From: Rhabdornis inornatus | Lineage: Eukaryota; Chordata; Aves; Passeriformes; Rhabdornithidae | Reading direction: 5' to 3' | NCBI GenBank assembly: GCA_013397075.1 | Contig: VWZS01002882.1 | Span: 620,001-684,000 of the forward strand | DNA: 64,000 nt | In this document: piece by piece, positions 12,394 through 25,102 of the stretch | Numbering within the stretch: position 1 is the stretch's first letter | Layout of the letters: every line of letters begins with the position of its first letter | Notes under the pieces: generated by a model | What the model was told of the DNA's origin: nothing | What the model saw: the letters and a program-made list of their open reading frames with translations, nothing else | The model's database searches: none | Program-made: the position numbers and the translations under genes

Positions 12394-13326
12394 CCGCCGC
12401 TCCTCCCGCCCGGCGCGGCTCCGCCCCGCAGCGCCCGCCGGGGCTCCGCGCTGCCCGCGCCGCTGCGGGACGCGATGCGGCGGAGCCGCCCCCCACCCTG
12501 CGCCCGCCCCGCCGCACATCACCCGCCGGTGGCCGTGGGGAGATTACCCAGCCCGGAGTGCGGCTCCTCCGCAGCCCCAGCGCTCGGCGGAGACATGGCT
12601 CTGGCTCCGGGGAGCGCGGTCCGTGTGCGCCCGGCAGCGCATCCCGCGGCGCGCAGGGATGCGGGGATGGATGCAGGGATGCAGGGAGGGAGTTGCCCAC
12701 GGGCCCGGCCCCGCCGCAGCCGCCCCGCAGCGTTGGGAGGGAGCGGGCACCGGCTGGGGTGGGCGAAGCTGCCGGGCCCGGGGGATCCGTGTGGGACAAG
12801 GGCGGAGATGGAGCCGTGGGGGATCGATGACGGAAAGTCTCAGTAAGGCAGGAAGCGGGCAGGTAGCGGTGTTAATAAATGGCACGGTCCCGGGGCGGGA
12901 TGGAGGAGAAGCGGTGGAGGGAGCTCGGCTGCAGACGCTCCATGCGCCGTAAATCCATGCCCTGCCAAGGACCGGACGTGGTGGAAGCGCTCCATGAAAG
13001 GAGCAGCATCTCACCTGAGCTATTTGGCCGGTGTTTGATTGGTACAAATGTGACACCAACAGACTGACGGTGTCTTTTTGTTCCTGCACATAAACATAAA
13101 GGAGCAGGTCGAAGCGCATCAAAGGCAGTACAGGTTTGGTCCGTTTTTCAGAGCAAGTTTTAAAAGATGATGGTTTTGTTTGGAATCATACTCCTTCTCT
13201 TCAGGGTGGGACGGGATTGCGTGCAGGATCTGTCCTGGCCAGAGAAATTCAGCATGAAGAGGTTTTTATAGGCAATAATGAGTTGAGATTGGGAGGTCTT
13301 CCTCTGCTTTCTTGGATGCATAATGG

Positions 13327-13427
13327 AAGAGAAAAGAAAAGAAAAAAGAAAAGAAAAAAGAAAAGAAAAGAAAAGAAAAGAAAAGAAAAGAAAAGAAAAG
13401 AAAAGAAAAGAAAAGAAAAGAAAAGAA
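13327..13427 (+). repeat. AAAAG pentanucleotide microsatellite
   Basis: A pure purine tract of about 100 bases is built from AAAAG units, with some AAAAAAG variants at the left and about 13 perfect units from 13361 on. It lies about 0.4 kb from the right edge of the CpG island. The frames through it translate to Lys/Arg-rich or Phe-rich low-complexity peptides and should not be read as coding. Confidence 0.95.
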
Positions 13428-13429
13428 GT

Positions 13430-16400
13430 TGTATGTATTTTAAGTCCCATTTCCTAGTGTTATCTTTCAAACACCTTACTGATGCCACTAAATAAATAGG
13501 TGTAATCTTCAAGATGGTGAGTGCTTGCAGCTCTTAAAGCTTTTTCTTCAAGATCACGTGTTCATTACCTCTGAAAGGTAGTTCCAGGATACAAATTTTG
13601 AGGAGATAAACATTATACAGTAACGTGGAAAGAGAGGATCATTGTGTTCTCTGAATCTTCACAATAAAGCAAATGTTACACTCAGCAGCTATGGTAGACC
13701 TATATATAAAAAAGTGGATTTAACTGTGGTTTAGGTTTCAAATGTTCTCCCTCTTTTGCCTGTGATATATGACATTCAGAACATCATAACTCGACCTGCT
13801 TTAGAAAAGTACACACAAGGAATATCTAAATATTTATGTTCTGTGTTTACTTGAAGTGCCATTAAATCTCTTTATTGCTGCACTTTTGCTGCCATCACAG
13901 AACTCTCAACTGGTTTCCAGTTGTAGTAGGAGGCAGAGATTCTCCCTTAGCTCAGGGATATGTGTAGCTTTTCCTTCCCTCTCTCCTCCAGCACAGCTTC
14001 CTCCTGGCAGTTCTGCTCACCTCATCTAAAGCTGCTCAGCCCACGCCAGCTTGGCCAACCACAAACTCTTTGGCTGATCTCCTGTGCTGGTGTAACTTTG
14101 TAGGAGGCTGCCATAAATCCCAGCAGCCTCCCTGGCTTCCTGGAGAACATCTCAGGTGTATTTCGGTCTCCCCATGGAATGGAGACAGGACAGAGGCAAT
14201 TCCTCTGAGGTTCCTCTGAAGTGCTGAGCCTCGTCTTTATCTTCATTTTCCACACAGGTATTTGCAGCTCATTTTTTCCTGCAACTTTTGTGTTTGGACA
14301 AGGATGCTCATAGAGTAATGCTTCAATTTTCTTTTTCTCTGAGTGAACTTCGGTGTGCCTCACAAGTCCTTTTCCAGATAAGAAATAGCTCGTTCAGAGA
14401 AGTGATCTCATAGAAGTAGCTCATGGCAGTTTGACTGCAGAAACAGAGCGTGATGTAATTCTTTAGTCAGAAAAATACTCAGATTGTATCACCAACAGGA
14501 CGACAGTTAAACTTAGCTGACCTGTTTCTGGTCTACCCAAATTTTAACTACAGCAAAGTATAAATTCCCTATATTATTATATACTAGCAGTCCTACTTTG
14601 CAGTTCTTACTGTGTCGAGTGAGAGTGTTATGCACATAAAAATCAAATTATCAAAACTAAAATCTGGAAGGATGATGCATTCACAGAGTATTTTAGCATG
14701 AGACAGATAAAGAAAAAAAAAACAAAGAAAAAAAACAACAAAAGGAAGTACTTCCAAAGTTTAGAAATAAAAATGGTGAATACAGAAACAGCATTTTAAA
14801 AATCCCCAAAGGTAGCACTTTAAAAGTTTCCCAAGAAATGAGTTTCCAAATTCCTGCTCTGCTGTGTTCTGACATCTCCTGGCAAATGACATCTTCTCTT
14901 TCTCAGCATTTGAGAGAGCTCTCTGAAGTTCTGGCCATTACCTCTGGGATGAAACTGAGAGCAACTATCCTGATATTTATCCATTATCATCCCCAGGATT
15001 AAAATAAACCCTTCCACGGAAGAGTTTGCTGTGTGCATGAAGGAAGATTTCAAATAAAGCACTACTAACCTTTTCAATTCAGCAAAATCCACTTAACACA
15101 TCAAAGCAGTTGAAATCTACTTAAGAGTGAAGCAGCTGTTTCAGAGAACCCAAACAGGTCTGCAGAGTATCCTGGAAAGAAAGTCTCCTTCGCTGATCTT
15201 CACTTGTCAATTTTTCTGGAAGTGTGAATATAATCAGAAGCAGATTTTCTCTCCACCTGAAGACACTCTCTTAGTGTCCATTTCACCTTCTAGAGCCCCT
15301 CCCTCCCCAGATCTCAGTCTGGCTTCTCAAACCATTGGTTAGAAATCACTGGAGAACATTTTCATATCAGTTTTCAGTACTGAGCTCTGTCTAAGGCATG
15401 TTCAACACCCTGGTGCAAAGGCAGCTCCTTGTTTCCAGTCAGGTGCAGAGAAGCCCCAATTCCCTTCTGGAGTGAGCAGAATCCAGGAAACCACTTGCAT
15501 ATTGGCACAGCAGGTCCTGCACAAGCTGCTGAAGGGTCAAGGAGACTTGAAGCTGACACTGAACTCATCTATCCTTAAAAATTCAGGGGTGTTCAGCAAG
15601 CACAGATGCACAGCTTTGGTCACATGTGTGAAGCACAACAGCAACAACACTCATTTTCTCGTGTTGGCACATCCTGTCCTAAATTTAAGCTCTAATTAAT
15701 TTGAGGTCTCAAGAAAAAACATGTGCTGACACAATGCATTAACATGCATGTGATATAAAAGATGGAGAAAGCCAGAATTCATCTCCCGAAGTGGTTAATG
15801 CTTTAAATCCAACATAACTGAATATCTGTTTAGCTTACCAAGTGTTCAGCATTGCCTTCTCTCATGTCTGCAATATTCCCTGGTTTGCTGTGCTCCTGGC
15901 AGTGTTGTGCTCTTGTTGATGACAAATGAACAGAAGCCTGTACTTTGAGCACAACTTTCTACCAGTTACCTGAAAAACTAATTGCTGCTAGAGCTGAAAT
16001 TTCTTAATGCACAAAACTTTGTTTTTTCCCTTTGGGAAAGTGTAGTCAGCTTTCATTTGGCCGTTTTTTTGAGTTACACAAGCATTAAAAAAAAGTCCTA
16101 TCACCACAATTACAAAGGCTTCCAGTATGGTAGAAGAAATGGCTAGAAATAAAGAAGCTGCAAGCTAAAAATACACATATAGAGGGCATTTCAGAAGTGA
16201 CTGCTGATTTGGAGTGCCTGTGTATACTTCAAGGGCCCAGCTTTTCAAAAGCTGTTGAGTTTGTATAAACAGTTCCCTTCCAGATGTCTCTGTTATGTAT
16301 ATGCTTGTTATTTTTCTCTCCTCTCAGATTTAGTGTTGGCTCAATTAGGAATGAACTCAGAAAGTCTGATAGAGTTGCTTACGAGACTGGAACACAGGAA

Positions 16401-17470
16401 TTCCTGTTTTAGGAATGCCAGATGATTTTAGCCAGAGTTGACATCCCTAGATTTTCATCTCCATGTGCAGAGTTTAAAAAAATTCAGGCAACTAAGCAGA
16501 ATTTAAGCAGGAAACTTAGGCACCTCTGTGAGGTGGGAGGTGTGGAAGGCAGCTTAAATTCCTTTTGTGCACTTTAAATGCCTAAGTGCTTAGCTGCTCT
16601 TGTGGCTGGAAATGGATTTTAAATCATATTAAATCCTAGTGTACTTTAATTTGGATTTTCCTGATGCCTTGTACATTTCTTTGAATGAAATAACAAAACT
16701 ACATATTGCCAGGATCAGATAAGTATTTGCATATGCATTATTTGTCTGTATCTTTTAAAAGGGTGATGACATTTAAAAATATAAATAAAAAGTAATGTAA
16801 TGTTAAACTGTTTCATTGGGCTGAACTAAGGAAAATCAGTATTGTCTCCTTTCCACTGGAAAATGAATTCTTCTTTACAGAAGAGTCTTCCAATACAAAA
16901 ATCACATGATGCTGGGAAATAGGTCATGCTGCTAAGCAAAGAACAAAACCTTGCACAATACAAACACACAATACACATTTTGCTCTAACTACAATCCCTA
17001 CACTTTCTCTCAAAATTTCATTTGTTGTCTTTGGATGGCCTGAGGTGAATTTTAGTTCTGTTCTTCTCACACAGCACTTGGAGCTGAACCAAACACTCTT
17101 GATTTATACTGAAATTGCATATTTTTGCCTGTAGTCTGGGGGCTGTGTTTTGTACATCTTTTTAAGGAAAAAGAAAGTACCCATTAATGTTAGTGGGAGC
17201 TTTTCTGCACAAAGGAAGCAGAGTCACAGTCCTATACATAATTGAATCTGAGGAAATACTGGAAAAACACTATTTTGGTTTAACCCCTCTTAGCAGTATA
17301 TATTCACCTCCTCTCTCTGCAGTTTATTTTCAGCCTCAGGAGCCTGAGCAAGGTTTGCTGTCCCAGCCAGGGCTGTTTCCCACTGATAACACAGGCAGCC
17401 CAGGGAGTGTAAGCATCTGTACTTTAGATGCTGAGTGGGAAATGAATCCAGCACATGTTGTGTTGTGTGG
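13430..17470. other. AT-rich stretch with no recognised feature
   Basis: I found no exon, RNA gene or repeat family that I can support. There is an A-rich low-complexity patch at 14708-14745. Short open frames on both strands here look random. Confidence 0.4.
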
Positions 17471-17471
17471 C

Positions 17472-17560
17472 TGCAGAACACCGGGTCTGGAAGGGACCCT
17501 GGAGATCACTTAGCCCAGTACTCATTTATCTGGTCCAAGTGCTACATAACCACTTCAGAT
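17472..17560 (-). mobile_element. CR1 LINE 3'-end fragment (diverged)
   Basis: The plus strand resembles the complement of the avian CR1 3' end: ctggaagggaccctggagatcactta, then a cccagt- and gtccaa-like stretch. The similarity is short and diverged, so the limits are approximate. CR1 copies in birds are usually 5'-truncated like this. Confidence 0.5.
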
Positions 17561-20500
17561 AAAATTAAAGGGTCTTGAAATGCACCCATGAAGGTTTTAA
17601 TTTACCAATAGAAAGCCTTGGGTTCAGCTTTAAGTGACTCTTTACTTGGTTTCCTTTAATGAACTGGTTTTCTTGCTTGCATGCATGTAGGTTTGATCCT
17701 GAGTTTTAGTGTCCTGTTCCATCACCCACCTTCTGACAGATTATGAGCTGTGCACAGTCTTCAGATCTCAGAATGAAAAAGAGCTCATCTGCAGAAAACA
17801 TCTATACTGAGAAGTAGGATGGTGCAATGAAAACCCCACTAAACACATGTGGTCAAGGAAACAGAGTGGACTCCACTGGGGATTCTTAATTCTGAATCTC
17901 CTGGTGTTTGCCACAGACACAGGAAATTGATTTGACACTGAGTCTCTAAAGTAATTCTGGAAGCTTAGTCAATTGATTTCCCTTTGCACTGCTGGAATGG
18001 TGGACCTGGGCCAAAAATGTGAATACAAATGAGGTCCCTCAGCTTTGGGAATGCATCAGGAGAGGTTCTCTGCCAACCACAGTACCTTGCTCTCTAGAGG
18101 CACTGACACACTGCTCGTGTTTGCTGTGTTTATGGTGGTGGTCAGCACTGCAGGCAGTGCCTCCAGATTTACAGCTGAGTGTTGACAAACTAGCACACCT
18201 ATTTCATGCACTGCTCCAGTAAAAACCTCCTCACTCAGAGCTAAGCTGTCTCTTCTGGCTTTGGCCAGAGCTGCTGGCAGGCTGCCCTGTTATGTATAAA
18301 CATGTAAACCACAAAAAGATAAAAGACTGCAGCGTGCCAGATCCCTAATATAGATGAAAACTTGATTTCTTACTTCTGTGAGGAGGGAGTAGCTTTTTTC
18401 CTGGTTTTGGAAGCATTTGCAGTTCAGTAAGGTGCTGTTACATGGATGTGCTTTCCCATCATGGTTTTGATTTACTTCAAAATGCTTTTCTGGAGTAATC
18501 GATTGCTTTGCCAGCCTGAAACTCAATAAACATGGTTTTAAAAGGGCAAAGATTTAGTGGTGCTGCAGTCTGCACCATAAATCTCCGTTGATTTATTAAT
18601 GAATGAATGAGGCCAGAGATGATTGTCCAATATTATCTGCCATCATTGTTCACAACCCCTGATTTATGGACCTGACTCCTTGTTTTCTCAGGTGTGGTTT
18701 GGTGATGCTTCTGCAGTCAGACTGGCATTGTGACAATTCACCCAAGAGGAAAACCAGCCCGTATTTCTGCCATCAGTTAATGTTGTAAGTTCAGGTACTG
18801 GATGAGCCCCCAAGCTCAGGTGGGAACTAGTAACCAGGCTGTGGCAACATTTCTCTTAGTCAGGCTTATTTGTATGGTTTTCTCTATGTGTTAATCTCCA
18901 TGCATGAGTAATTTTCCCCACACAATGGAATTAAAATTGAATGTCACGCAATTTGTTTGGTCTGTACATCTGTTACTGGTGCTCTGTTTTGCAGAATGGT
19001 GAATTTTTCTGCAGTTTAGAGTACATACATATTTTATTGCAGATTTCAGTGTCATTGTCACATTTCTGAGGCAAAGTGGAGAAGATAAAGGAGCCAGTGG
19101 ACATCCCTCCCTGCAGGAGCATGAAAGGTATTTGTAATTCACACAGTCTTAGAAATCCCATGGCTGATGTATTGCTGCTTCAAAATCTACATTCATAAAA
19201 TGCAAGTTTGGAGAAATGCCAGTTCCACAGTCGTGTCACAGCCTGGACTTGTCAGAACTGGGGATGGTAGCAGGGAATGGCAGATTTGGTGTCCTCAGCA
19301 GTGCTTCAGCACATCTACAGTTGGGAAGAAATGTTTGGATGTGTTTGTGTCAGAAGAGAAAAGCAGCAATTACTGATAGGGAGTCTCTGAGGCACATCCA
19401 AGTGCATCATCACACGAAACCCCAAAGCAACCATATTTGAAAGAACCTGGGATTCTTCAAGTGCTGGTAAGTGTAATGCACAGTGATCAAGTAAAGGAAT
19501 CTGCTGGAAAGGAAATGAACAATTGGTGCTTCCCAAGTTTCCTATGAGTGATTGGGGCTCTAAAAGCCTGTTATGATTGTTCTTGTCCCATGCATACACT
19601 GAGAACGAAGAGGTCATTATAGTGAACTAAGAGTGGGACTGTTAGTCTGGAGTCTAGATTAGAATATACCCCTTAAAGCAAACATTTTCTGGTCAGAAAT
19701 AGGATATCCATTAACCCAAGTGCAAGAACTGTGACTGACTTCACAATGAGATTTATACTCTGTGAAATCATACACATAAGTCAGTATTTAGAGGATTCAT
19801 GGAAGAAACACTTCCCATTGTAAATGAGAGAATGAATTTGAAGAACTACCAAACACCCTTGTTAAGACAGAAAAAAGTTACTTTCAGGTAACTTGTTTGG
19901 AAAAAGTTTGCTATGGATAATCTGTTGGTAAAAACGTAGCTGACATTTCAGAGCTGAAACCAAGCAAATACAAAGCAACACAGAGGCAATAGATTTTGAG
20001 CAGAGCAGCATCATGGCAAAGAGCTGGCTTCTCTAGTAACACCCTGTGAATCACTGTGAGGAAAACGACAGGCAGAAGAGAACAGGAGGCCAGCTGAAAC
20101 AATCCCAGGAAATTGCTGTGCAGTACAAACTGAATCAAATCAAAAGGATGAGTGGATATGTGCAGACCTTCCAGAAGTATATCAGCACTCCAGAAGGGAA
20201 GTGGTGGATTTCACATGGCATTTGATATCTGCCAGGAGATACCAATAAAGGCACTGCAAGAAGCAAAGGAAATTCCTCTTCTGTAACACACCCTCAAGAC
20301 ACACGGTCTGAGAGCAGAGACCTTTTTTGTACAGCCCTATTTACAATCCAGGATTCATCAATTTATCACTTGAGAATGGAGAAGATTCTAGTGAGAAGCT
20401 GCATGGCAAAGATTACTGTCCCAGACATGGAACATCAATCAGCCTCACCAAAAACCACTGAGAGGAAACTGAGCTGCTGAAATCAGCCCAGGAGACACAC

Positions 20501-23500
20501 ACAGATGTGCTGCCTCACACATTCTCCTGGATGAGGGACCAAATCAACCCTCACTAAAGGCACAGAAGCCTTGGATTCAGCAATGCTGTGCTGCACTGGA
20601 ATATTGGGATGCTGCTGCTGCTGCTTTCTTCTTGCTTTTCTGAAACACAATCTTGGGCAAGACTCCCTGACAACAACAATAATAACAACAATGATAATAC
20701 ATATTCTCTGATGGCTTTTGGGATGAGACACAGCTTGTACATGTTTCTGCAGTCAGGAGAGCCTCAGGAGCCCTGCTGCTGACAGACTTCTTGCAGGCTT
20801 GGGTACCAGGGGAGTTCCCACTAGGAGCTGTGACATTCCCATGACACTGGCTGGTGCCTCTGGGCACTGTAAGACTCCTGCCTGTGCCAAATGTGGGTGC
20901 AGGTAAAGCCAGGAGCCAGGGATTAACTCCAGACACTGATTGCACACAGCAGTCACCAGTGTGCCTGGAGTGGGTGCTTGGAAGTGAGAATCTGGAGGCA
21001 GCTGCCTAGTGTTTGCCCTGTTTATTTTCAATTCAGGTTTGGAGGAGAAGAAAAACAACAATATTGCTGGAATTATGGATCTTGTATCGTAGTAGTGTCT
21101 TGCAGTGTACATTATGGGCATTCATCAAGAAAAGAGTAATATTCCATTTGTTTGTGGTGGTACTTGGTACTTGTATTGCAACTTTATCTTCTAATTATAA
21201 CTGTGTGAAGTTCAAACATTTTTGCACCAAATACATTTGTCACTGATGGGAGGAGGTTGCCATAAATACATTAATTACTAACTGGTAGACTGCTACAATG
21301 AGAAGGTGGTTATATCTAAAACAAGCCTGAAAATATAGATGTCTCCAACAAAGCATCTTTAGAATTTGCTGCCTTCAGTGATACCAAGAGCTGATATTTC
21401 CAAACTTGTCTCACTGGCTGCATGACCCTTAAAGAGTGAAAGAAGAAGTGTGCTCTGGCTTTGCTGCAGTTGTATTGTCATCTCAACAGAATTCCACATA
21501 ATCAAAACCTGAAACAGGTGAAAAAAGTGAATACCTGCAAAATATTAAAATCAGCAGCTGTTCAGTACTAGAATAAGTGTAGTTGAAAGATGTTCTTACC
21601 CAGTGACTGAGTAAGTCTTGGTAAATTCTAAAAATATGAAGAAGTCAAATTACTTGAGCAATCAGAATATCTGAAAAATACTTACTGAATCTTTTAAGTT
21701 AGAGGAAAGCAGTGAGTAATCATTTGTTTGTCTAATAATCTAAATGCAGACAGGTACCAGAGAAGGTTCTAGGCAAATAAATAACAGATGTGAAATATTG
21801 ACTTCCCACGTATTTTTCAGTTTCATTCTTTATCAAAAGTGCTTGGCACAAATTCATATCAAATTAAATGTTTTTTTTACTGTCATTGTATCACTCAGCA
21901 CATTGGGAATCCAAAAATTAAGCATTTGGATAAATGTATGTTAGAGCAGGTAATTAATTTAGTAAGTATATACACAGACCTTGTTTGCATGAAAAATTTC
22001 TGACAGTATAAAATTACATATGATTGCAAAGCGACCTGTTTAAATGTCTTTATACAATAATAACCAGCTTCCCCAAATGAAAATAGCGAAAGGATGAAGG
22101 GGAAAAAAGAAAAGCTTAAGATGGAGTATATAAATCACTGAATATACGACCACTTAAATGATGATTGAAGTGACTATGGATTCAAAATTAGAATTCTTGG
22201 GTACTACAAATTTCCAATCCATGAAAAACTTTTGTCCATAAGAAAGGGCTTTTTTTTCTTCACACAGAAATTGAAATGAGAATATTCCTCACAGCAGAGC
22301 TTTTAAAACTCTAGCTGTTGAAATTTAAAGATAGGATAGAGGCACACACACAGCCCTGAAAATATGCAGGTACATTGTGCCTGACTCACAGCTGCCCAGT
22401 TACTGTTCAAGAGAGAAAAAATATGTATTTAAGTGGCAACAAAACACAAAGGAGAACCAAATCCTTCTGGTTTGGAACCTGAAACAAACAAAAAATCCTA
22501 ATGTTATAGATCAGCATGCATTTGTTGCATGTACAGACCAGCTTTCTAGTCATAGGACTAACAGAAAGTATGAGAAAGGAAGAGAGCAGAAATTAATATC
22601 TTGATTTTTCTTTTTTTCCAATCAACAAGATATCTCCTCCTTACAATATATTCCATCCACCACGCAGCTTACAGAACAAGTACTGATGATTAGAGTGTTT
22701 CATAAGACAGCCTGAACATGGATTTTTGGGAAAAACTATAAAAGTTGCCATTTCCAACTGGGAGACAGCTCATTAGAAGGCATGAGATCAGCTCAAATTA
22801 TGCCAAGAGGGAGAGAGAAGAAGGCAAAAAGATCCCAAGGTAGGCTGTTATAAGTATGGATTATCTGCCTTGCTTTAAATTTAAGACATATTTAACAAAG
22901 GGGATGTTTTCTGTTACTCCTTGGAGATTTTAAAAATAAATCTACTCTGCTTTCTGTAATTTTTCCTTGGTTTTAATTGCTCAGGACTCCAGGGTTCTGC
23001 TGTGGTAGCAGCAGTCTTTAAATCAGTGACTGATGCACACCAACATCCCAATGTTTATTTACCTACCTCTGAACTTGGTTAGAGGAAGGTAAACAGTCTT
23101 TCTAGGTTTTATGGGGTGTTAATTATTTGATTGTAAAGCACAGTGAGGCATCTGTGCCTGAAAAAAAATGCCTTCTGTACCTTTTGAGTGGCTTCTAAGT
23201 AAATCCTCCCACATCTCCCTGGTGGGACAGCCTCGCTGGTTAAATGGAAAGGCAATCCCAAATTCACCCGAGGATGCTCAGTGTGCTGAACCCACCCTGC
23301 CCTTCATTTCTAGCTCTGCCAGCTGGTTTGTCTCACCAAGCAGTGCCCCACAGCCCTGGCCCTGTCCCCAGTCCCTACAGACAGCCCTTGTTTATTGGGA
23401 TGGGGGATACAGGCACTCTAGCCATGGGTGTCTGCAAGCGAGGGGTTTATTTACCTTCCTGCAGCTGGTTTTTACTCGAACTGCTCCTTGGCATTGACTG

Positions 23501-24990
23501 TGATTAGGAGGTGCAGCAGGCTTGGGTGGTTTGGGTTTTTAAAAGGTTTTCAAAGCTTCAGCAGCAATGCTGGGCTATCAAGTGCTGTACCTGTGCTGGG
23601 AGTTTCTGGCCATCACCATCAGATGACACAGAAGAGAAGAGTTTTCCTTAAGTTATGCTTTTAAATGTCACCAAGATAAGGGAAAATTCCTGCAATCTTG
23701 AATTAAAGGTTTTTTAACACTCACTGTCTCAAGATGATAAGCATTTATGATCATAATAGATAGACACATTTAACTATTGCTTTTGCAGCATTAAATTTTC
23801 CAGATGCTGCTTGCAAAATCTGCTGTTCAAAGTAGTCTGAATTTATTAAGTCAAGGGTTTGAGGGCAGCTTCTCTCCAGAAAAACGAAACAAAAAAAACC
23901 AAACCAACCAAAACGCAGCAATACAGCCAGAAAACGATTAAGACAGGTCTTAAGAAAGCTTAGTTCAGTGTAATTGCCTTGCCAGGGAGAGGAAGGGAAT
24001 GTGATGTTCATGTTGCTTCCTCTTCCCCTAAATCAAGAAATGGAATTAAGTGAAACTGATGCAATCAGGGCTCTGCTTTGGCTGTGTTTGTGCAGCTGTG
24101 TCAAGCAGTGGCAGCTCTGATCTCTGCCTTGCCATGACACAGCACAGCCTGTGCAGGAGGCAGCTCCAAGGAGCTCTCGAGTACAACTCTCTGCACAGAA
24201 AACTTCCCCCCTCCTCCCTTTGTTTCTTCTCCACTTTGCCCACCTTAAGCACTTTGCATGGAAGTGCTATATCCTATAATACATCAGAAAATATGCAAAA
24301 ATATTTACAATAAATCTACACAGTATAAGGCAGTTTTGTTGCTATTTCCCTAAATTCACCCACTAGTTAAAATCCAGATAAAGTCCCCATTAAATGGAAG
24401 GGCAGAGGATGCTTTTTAAGCACCTATGTCCTCCCAAATTCAATGTGCAGAGGAATGAATCACAAAGAGAGGAGGGCAGGGAGGTGGCCTTGGCAGCCAA
24501 GGGGACAAGGGGGTGTTTTGTGTGGTGGGGGTGACCAGAGCCCCACATGCTGAGATGGTCTGGGGAATTCTGCACAGCCAGAAGTCATTATTAAAAAACA
24601 AATAATAACTGGTGATACATTTGATCAAAAAGAGGGGAGGATGGGATTTAACTTGATTGCTCGAGGGAAGCCTTGAGACAGTTAGGACTCCTTTCAAAAC
24701 AGCAATCTGACCACCCAGGAGAGGTGAATGGTGTTGCAAAGTTCACTCTGTGAATAAGGAAACCAGTTTCCTTCCCAAGACAAACACAGGGATCACAGAA
24801 GTTCTGCTCTCCCTCTCCTGGGGCTGAGCCTCGGGGTGTAAATCTTCCACAGAGCCTTCCCAGTCACACTGGTACACACCAACAGTAGTTTCACACAACA
24901 TTTACAAAATTTCAGGACTTTTGAGGAATTTGGAGGCTACTGAATGAAAATCATTTCTGAATCAGGAACAGGAGTGCAGCCAGGCACAAG
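17561..24990. other. AT-rich stretch with no recognised feature
   Basis: This holds only short chance-like open frames. Simple sequence includes a CTG run (20611-20625) close to a CAA/AAT/AAC run (20671-20699), and an ACAAA/CCAAA-type tract at 23880-23920. No mobile element could be identified. Confidence 0.35.
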
Positions 24991-25003
24991 CTCTGGAAGC
25001 CAT

Positions 25004-25102
25004 GCACACCTAGCAGGTGAAGGATTCAGTTTTGATGCACACCTAGCAGGTGAAGGATTCAGTTTTGAGGCACACCTAGCAGGTGAGGGATTTGGTTTTG
25101 AT
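25004..25102 (+). repeat. 33-bp minisatellite, three copies
   Basis: Three tandem 33-base units lie at 25004-25036, 25037-25069 and 25070-25102. The first two differ at one base. The third has three further changes. The unit length is a multiple of three, so an open plus-strand frame (24944-25183) reads AHLAGEGFSFD, AHLAGEGFSFE and AHLAGEGFGFD in series. There is no sign of splice sites or a recognisable protein, so this is most likely a young non-coding tandem duplication. Confidence 0.95.

Larger units (their letters stand above)
11930..12960. promoter_or_regulatory. CpG island (probable gene promoter)
   Basis: About 1 kb of very GC-rich, CpG-dense sequence stands out sharply from the AT-rich surroundings. 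It contains GC-box sequences (ccccgcccc at 12162-12170), a GTCC/ATCC tetranucleotide run (12021-12044), GAG triplets (12267-12288), an assembly gap (12289-12393) and a single N at 12205. In vertebrates such an island normally marks a promoter and first exon. Direction is unresolved. On the minus strand a Kozak ATG at 12150-12152 is followed in frame by a GTGAGA donor. On the plus strand an ATG near 12827 reads MTESLSKAGSGQ up to a GTAGCG donor-like site near 12860. A bidirectional promoter is possible. Confidence 0.8.

Noticed and set aside
11879..12952. Long plus-strand open frames (up to 357 codons) across the CpG island, and matching minus-strand frames
   Set aside because: All run through the N gap at 12289-12393, where no stop can be seen, and GC-rich DNA has few stops in any frame. 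Several frames on both strands are open at once, so length is not evidence of coding.
13136..13512. Open frames rich in Lys/Arg (plus) or Phe/Leu (minus)
   Set aside because: They are translations of the AAAAG microsatellite.
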